Assembly: GCA_002437245.1 (NCBI GenBank)
Contig: DJOQ01000011.1
Span: forward strand, 8,713 to 16,894
Direction: 5' to 3'
Length of the DNA stretch: 8,182 nt
Origin: Ruminococcaceae bacterium UBA6434
Lineage (GTDB): Bacteria; Bacillota; Clostridia; Oscillospirales; Acutalibacteraceae
Shown: piece after piece, positions 4,897-8,182 of the stretch
How the letters are laid out: the number at the start of each line of letters is the position of its first letter
Numbering within the stretch: position 1 is the first letter of the stretch
The notes under the pieces: model-generated
What the model saw: only the letters and a program-made list of their open reading frames with translations
Told to the model about the DNA's origin: nothing
The model's database searches: none
Made by a program: the position numbers and the translations under genes

Positions 4897-6282
4897 CTTA
4901 TTCGACGCGGCGTTTTTAAATCTGCGCGACGGGTGATAGGCGAGCAGAGCTATAAATATCAGTACCGCCGTGAGCGACAGGCTTATCGGGTACGCATACA
5001 TAATGGTTCTGAATGTGGGCGATGACGGAAAAACGGCGTATATCCAAAATATTCTCGTGCCGCAAACTCCGATTGTGGTGAGCAGAGCCGGCACCAAGGA
5101 TATGCCGAATCCGCGAAGGTATCCCGACATAATTTCGTAAAGCATTGAAAACGTGTATGCCGAGAAAATCAGCAAAAGTCTGGTGTAGCCGAACTCTATT
5201 ACCTGTGGGTCGCTTGTGAATATCGAGAGCAGGAATCGTCCCGAGAAAAGAACCAGCGCTATTGTGACGGCTGTTGCGATTGCATCCTCGGCAATCGACA
5301 GAAACAGAGTTTTTTTGCAGCGGTCGAGTTTGCCGGCACCGTAGTTTTGCCCCACAAAGGTTGTGCACGCCTGACTGAACGAATTAAAGACATCGTAGGC
5401 TATTATCTCAATATTAAATGCCGCGCTCGACGCCGCTATAACTATTGTTCCGAGGCTGTTGATAGCCGCCTGAATTATTATGTTTGAAACAGCAAAAACG
5501 GCGCTCTGGATTCCTGCCGGCAGACCGATTTTCAAAATCTGACCGAGCACCTTTTTGTTTATACGCAGTTCTTTGACCGACAGCTTTATGTATTTGTCGG
5601 ATTTCATCAAGAGAACAAACAGTATAACGGAGCTTAACGCGTTGGATATAACGGTGGCAATCGCAACTCCGTTTACGGTCATTTTAAGAACTATTACAAA
5701 GAATAAATTTAACAGCACGTTAAGACAGCCGGAGAGCGCAAGCACTATAAGCGGCGTTTTTGTATCGCCCACGCTTCTGAAAACAGCCGACTCGAAGTTA
5801 TACAATAATATTACGGGCATACCGAGGAGATATATGCGCAGATACAGCGCGGCATACGGCAATACATCTTCGGGAACGCTCATTGCCGACAAAATCTGCA
5901 CGGCAAAAATCTCGCCCGGTATCATTACGAGAAAACCGCCGATTATTGAGGTGAGCACCGAAGTGTGAACCGCACGCTGTACGGTTTCTCTGTCGTCCCT
6001 GCCTATTGCGTTCGCGATTATTACGTTTGTACCGAGGGCTATACCTATAAACAGGTTAAGTATGAGCCCGATTATAGGGCTGTTCGCTCCGACGGCAGCA
6101 ACCGAAGCTGTTTTGGCTGCGCCCGTGAAGTTCCCGACTACGGCTATATCCGAGGCGTTGAAAAGCTGCTCAAGTATGGCGGTTGCAGCCACGGGCAGCG
6201 CAAATCGCGGAAGCTTGTTCCATATAGGGCCGTTTATCATATCCATTTTGTTACTGTTTTTTAATTTCGTCTTTTTCGGCAT
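4891..6282 (-). CDS. MATE-family multidrug/sodium antiporter
   Basis: This 463-residue inner-membrane transporter has about twelve hydrophobic segments in two homologous halves. The N-terminus carries the family pattern: a basic tail, then INGPIWNKLPRFALPVAATA (residues 16-35) and EQLFNASDIAVVGNF (38-52). The second half restarts at about 240-270 with KIGLPAGIQSAVFAVSNIII, and VGQNYGAGK (about 316-324) is another MATE signature. These proteins export cationic drugs, dyes or metabolites in exchange for Na+ or H+. The substrate cannot be predicted. The length is typical and the gene appears intact. The ATG at 6280-6282 has AAGGA a few bases upstream. It has its own promoter (6362-6389) and is transcribed toward the acyltransferase gene, with terminators between. 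No regulator is adjacent in the same direction. Confidence 0.9.
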   Translation of the reverse strand: MPKKTKLKNSNKMDMINGPIWNKLPRFALPVAATAILEQLFNASDIAVVGNFTGAAKTASVAAVGANSPIIGLILNLFIGIALGTNVIIANAIGRDDRETVQRAVHTSVLTSIIGGFLVMIPGEIFAVQILSAMSVPEDVLPYAALYLRIYLLGMPVILLYNFESAVFRSVGDTKTPLIVLALSGCLNVLLNLFFVIVLKMTVNGVAIATVISNALSSVILFVLLMKSDKYIKLSVKELRINKKVLGQILKIGLPAGIQSAVFAVSNIIIQAAINSLGTIVIAASSAAFNIEIIAYDVFNSFSQACTTFVGQNYGAGKLDRCKKTLFLSIAEDAIATAVTIALVLFSGRFLLSIFTSDPQVIEFGYTRLLLIFSAYTFSMLYEIMSGYLRGFGISLVPALLTTIGVCGTRIFWIYAVFPSSPTFRTIMYAYPISLSLTAVLIFIALLAYHPSRRFKNAASNKA

Positions 6283-6361
6283 AATTATCCTTTTTGCATT
6301 TACGTATTTTATAATTTCGGTATTGCTTTTTTAGCTGTGTCGCCTTGTAGGACGCAACACA

Positions 6362-6389
6362 ATTATAGCACCAAAAAAATTAACATCAA
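6362..6389 (-). promoter_or_regulatory. Promoter of the MATE transporter gene
   Basis: On the minus strand, TTGATG (6384-6389), a 16-base spacer and a perfect TATAAT (6362-6367). Transcription starts near 6355, giving a leader of about 73 bases. The start region contains a weak TGTGT...ACACA dyad (6335-6360). Confidence 0.65.
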
Positions 6390-6480
6390 TATACAGATAT
6401 GATAAATTTGAGCGCCGAACCGCGCAAAGTAGTGTAAAAATCGCAAAGCACCGAGACATTATGCGTTGCGGTAACCGAAA

Positions 6481-6687
6481 TTACTCTCTGTCGGTTAAAC
6501 CTATAAAATAATCTGCGGAAACATTATAAAACCGACAGAGCTTGATTAAATCCTCGATTTTTAATTCCGCTCTGCCGTCTTCGATATGGTTGTAGCCCTG
6601 TTGGGATTTGTTGATAATTTTACCTACTTGCTTTTGCGTTAAATCTCTGTCTTCCCTTATGTTTCTCATCCTTGTTCTGTAATCCAT
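6481..6687 (-). CDS. Small XRE-family repressor next to the collagen-like gene
   Basis: This 68-residue protein is essentially one Cro/CI-type helix-turn-helix domain. Its landmarks are TRMRNIREDRDLTQKQVGKI (5-24), SQQGYNHIEDGRAELKIEDL (28-47), then LIKLCRFYNVSADYFIGLTD, the usual last helix and end of the domain. There is no sensing or cleavage domain. The ATG at 6685-6687 is chosen because GGAGG (6698-6702 on the minus strand) precedes it by 10 bases. An in-frame ATG at 6733-6735 would start inside the palindrome region and has no Shine-Dalgarno sequence. It is divergent from the collagen-like gene, and two identical-arm palindromes lie in the 129 bases between the two start codons. I infer that it represses that gene and perhaps itself. 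It has no clear terminator. It could also respond to a larger circuit not visible here. Confidence 0.85.
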   Translation of the reverse strand: MDYRTRMRNIREDRDLTQKQVGKIINKSQQGYNHIEDGRAELKIEDLIKLCRFYNVSADYFIGLTDRE

Positions 6688-6727
6688 TTCCACAAAACCT
6701 CCATATGTAATTTGTGAAAATGTTAGC

Positions 6728-6746
6728 ATACTCAAAAGGTGAGTAT
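6728..6746. promoter_or_regulatory. Operator palindrome 1 (upstream)
   Basis: ATACTCA-AAAGG-TGAGTAT is a perfect 7-bp inverted repeat. Its right end touches the -35 box of the collagen-like gene promoter. Its arms are identical to those of palindrome 2, with centres 25 bases apart. Confidence 0.75.
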
Positions 6747-6774
6747 TGACATATACTCAAAAACTGAGTATTAT
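6746..6774 (+). promoter_or_regulatory. Promoter of the collagen-like gene
   Basis: A perfect TTGACA (6746-6751), a 17-base spacer and TATTAT (6769-6774). Transcription starts near 6781, giving a leader of about 36 bases with AAGGAG (6801-6806) before the ATG at 6817. Such a strong core promoter fits a gene held off by a repressor. Confidence 0.8.
6753..6771. promoter_or_regulatory. Operator palindrome 2 (between -35 and -10)
   Basis: ATACTCA-AAAAC-TGAGTAT is a perfect 7-bp inverted repeat filling most of the spacer and the first bases of the -10 box of the rightward promoter. A protein bound here must exclude RNA polymerase. Confidence 0.8.
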
Positions 6775-6816
6775 CTTAAATGAAGTATTTTATTATTGAG
6801 AAGGAGTTGTAAACAA

Positions 6817-8182
6817 ATGGAAAAACAGAAAACAGCATCCAAACGTAAAGCAGCAACCAAAGTGATTGTGGCAGTAGTGCTGGTAGTTGCAATGATCGGC
6901 ATATCGTTCGCAGTCGCAAATTTTGTGCACAACAGAAAAAGCGTGCAGGCATCAAGCGTTAAAAACGGCTTGTCCGCATACGAGCTTGCGGTGCAGCAGG
7001 GATATGCGGGAAGCCTTGATGATTGGCTTGTTTCTCTCCAGGGCAAATCGGCATATCAGATTGCCGTCGATAACGGATATTCCGGCAGCGAAAAGGATTG
7101 GAGCAAAACCCTTACCGCAATGTCGAAAAAAGACAAATCCGATATCAGCTCCGCTGCATTTTCGGAAAAAGGCGACCTTGTAATTACGCTTTCCGACGGA
7201 ACAAAAATCAATGTCGGTAAGGCAGTCGGCGCAAGCGGTAAAGACGGAAAAGACGGAAAGGACGGCATAGGGATAAAATCGGCAAAAATCAATGATAAGG
7301 GCGAGCTTATTATTTCCTATTCCGACGGCAACAGCGTAAATCTTGACAAGGTTGTCGGTGAAACAGTAAACAACGGAGTCGGTATTGCTTCTTCGGTTAT
7401 AAATGAAAAAGGCGAGCTTGTGTTGACTTATACAAACGGCGAAACCGCCAACCTCGGCGGAGTAGTGGGCGCCGACGGTCGTGACGGCAAAGACGGTACC
7501 GACGGTACGAACGGCACGGACGGTATAAGCGTTGCCGCAGCGGTTATAAATGAGTCGGGCGAGCTTGTTATTACATATTCGGACGGGACGACGGCAAACC
7601 TCGGTAAAATAGTAGGTTCGGACGGCACAAACGGCACAAACGGTACCGACGGTAAAGACGGCATAAGCGTTTCTTCCGCCGAAATCAATTCGGAGGGTGA
7701 ACTTGTGCTTTCGTTCTCTAACGGTCAGCGCGCCAATGTCGGAGCGGTTGTAGGCGCAAAGGGAGACAAGGGCGAAAAAGGCGACCAAGGCGTACAGGGC
7801 GAAAAAGGTGAAAACGGCCTTAACGGTTCGGACGGTATAGGAGTTAAAAAGACCGAAATCAACAGCGCCGGTGAGCTTGTAATCACATATACAAACGACC
7901 TTACCGAAAACCTCGGCCCCGTTGTCGGCGCAAAAGGTGACAAGGGAGACAAAGGCGAAAAAGGCGACCGAGGAGCACAGGGTGAAAAAGGCGAAAAAGG
8001 TGAAAAGGGTGACGCGGGTCTTGGCGGTGCCGACGGCAAAGACGGCGTCGGTATAAATAATATTGAAATTTCAAATGACGGAAATCTTTTGATTACTCTT
8101 ACGAACGGAACTTCGCTTAATCTCGGAAACATAAAGGGCGCAAAGGGCGACCAAGGCATTCAGGGCGAAAAAGGTGACAAAG
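6817..8182 (+). CDS. Secreted or membrane-anchored collagen-like modular surface protein (partial, runs off right edge)
   Basis: 455 residues are visible and the frame is still open at the edge. The N-terminus is basic (1-15), followed by a hydrophobic segment (16-37) that is a signal peptide or anchor; AVA at 32-34 could be a signal peptidase site. Two tandem repeats follow (53-77 and 78-100) of the type S-A-Y-x-x-A-V-x-x-G-Y-x-G-S-x-x-D-W. From about 112 on, a module of about 28 residues (x-I-N-x-x-G-E-L-V-I-T-Y-S-D-G-T-x-x-N-L-G-x-V-V-G) occurs seven times. All but one of the modules are joined by Gly-X-Y tracts such as GKDGKD, GTDGTN and GEKGDK. Collagen-like tracts in bacteria form trimeric rods on the cell surface or on spores. 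The exterior location is inferred from the N-terminus. The C-terminal anchor is beyond the window. There is a single proline (368) and no cysteine. The start has AAGGAG 10 bases upstream. Expression is probably controlled by the divergent XRE protein. Confidence 0.85.
   Translation, partial: MEKQKTASKRKAATKVIVAVVLVVAMIGISFAVANFVHNRKSVQASSVKNGLSAYELAVQQGYAGSLDDWLVSLQGKSAYQIAVDNGYSGSEKDWSKTLTAMSKKDKSDISSAAFSEKGDLVITLSDGTKINVGKAVGASGKDGKDGKDGIGIKSAKINDKGELIISYSDGNSVNLDKVVGETVNNGVGIASSVINEKGELVLTYTNGETANLGGVVGADGRDGKDGTDGTNGTDGISVAAAVINESGELVITYSDGTTANLGKIVGSDGTNGTNGTDGKDGISVSSAEINSEGELVLSFSNGQRANVGAVVGAKGDKGEKGDQGVQGEKGENGLNGSDGIGVKKTEINSAGELVITYTNDLTENLGPVVGAKGDKGDKGEKGDRGAQGEKGEKGEKGDAGLGGADGKDGVGINNIEISNDGNLLITLTNGTSLNLGNIKGAKGDQGIQGEKGDK
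7150..8182 (+). repeat. Alternating beta-module and Gly-X-Y coding repeats
   Basis: Seven diverged copies of a segment of roughly 85-90 bases (starting near residues 112, 155, 191, 241, 287, 345 and 415 of the protein) alternate with triplet tracts. Counted from the G that ends each module, the tracts hold about 4, 0 (degenerate), 6, 5, 9, 13 and at least 5 Gly triplets. The GAAAAAGGCGA/GAAAAAGGTGA-like runs in the last tracts are nearly identical to each other, so recombination or slippage could change the length. Confidence 0.8.

Noticed and set aside
5555..6334. Rightward open frames inside and beyond the MATE gene
   Set aside because: They are antisense to a well-recognised transporter gene and have no start signals.
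6952..8159. Long leftward frames rich in Pro, Ser, Phe or Val, Cys, Tyr
   Set aside because: They are the antisense of the Gly-X-Y and beta-module codons. The repetitive sense gene keeps the opposite strand free of stops. None has a Shine-Dalgarno sequence.

Overview
The window looks like a piece of a low-to-moderate GC Gram-positive anaerobe (Bacillota, class Clostridia, perhaps a Ruminococcus/Oscillospira-type gut bacterium). This is inferred from the strong Shine-Dalgarno sequences, the TTGACA/TATAAT promoters, the many simple U-tailed terminators, and mobile-element genes of a kind common in gut Clostridia. No rRNA, tRNA, CRISPR array or complete transposase/integrase gene is visible.

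Left part (1-2920): AT-rich and built from decayed integrative or mobilizable element material. A hairpin terminator (89-124) closes off whatever lies to the left. A broken MobC-like gene follows (249-544), with its own terminator. Then comes a leftward XRE-type regulator (898-1506). It is divergent from a rightward overlapping cluster: a small HTH protein (1717-1923), an intact-looking MobC-like gene (1913-2245) and a 3' stub of an AlbA/AAA_4-type gene (2242-2469). The promoters of both arms and several operator-like dyads are packed into 1525-1648. No relaxase or integrase gene is present. The MobC-like gene runs directly into the 3' end of the AlbA-type gene, which looks like an internal deletion scar. 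Downstream are a 24-bp direct repeat and several pairs of short repeats spaced one helical turn apart, as expected of integrase arm sites near an element end.

Middle part (2920-6400): chromosomal-looking genes. A membrane acyltransferase-3 protein (3309-4484) has its own promoter. It is followed in the same frame, right after its stop codon, by a truncated GYF_2-domain fragment (4485-4679). Two strong terminators separate these from a leftward MATE-family efflux transporter (4891-6282) with its own promoter.

Right part (6400-8182): a 68-residue XRE repressor-like protein (6481-6687, leftward) is divergent from a long secreted or membrane-anchored collagen-like protein (6817 to beyond the right edge, rightward). 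Two identical-arm palindromes lie exactly over the rightward promoter, so the small regulator very probably controls the surface protein. The collagen-like protein alternates a short beta-type module (seven copies visible) with Gly-X-Y tracts that tend to lengthen and become more charged toward the right edge. This regulator/surface-protein pair is the most interesting system in the window.
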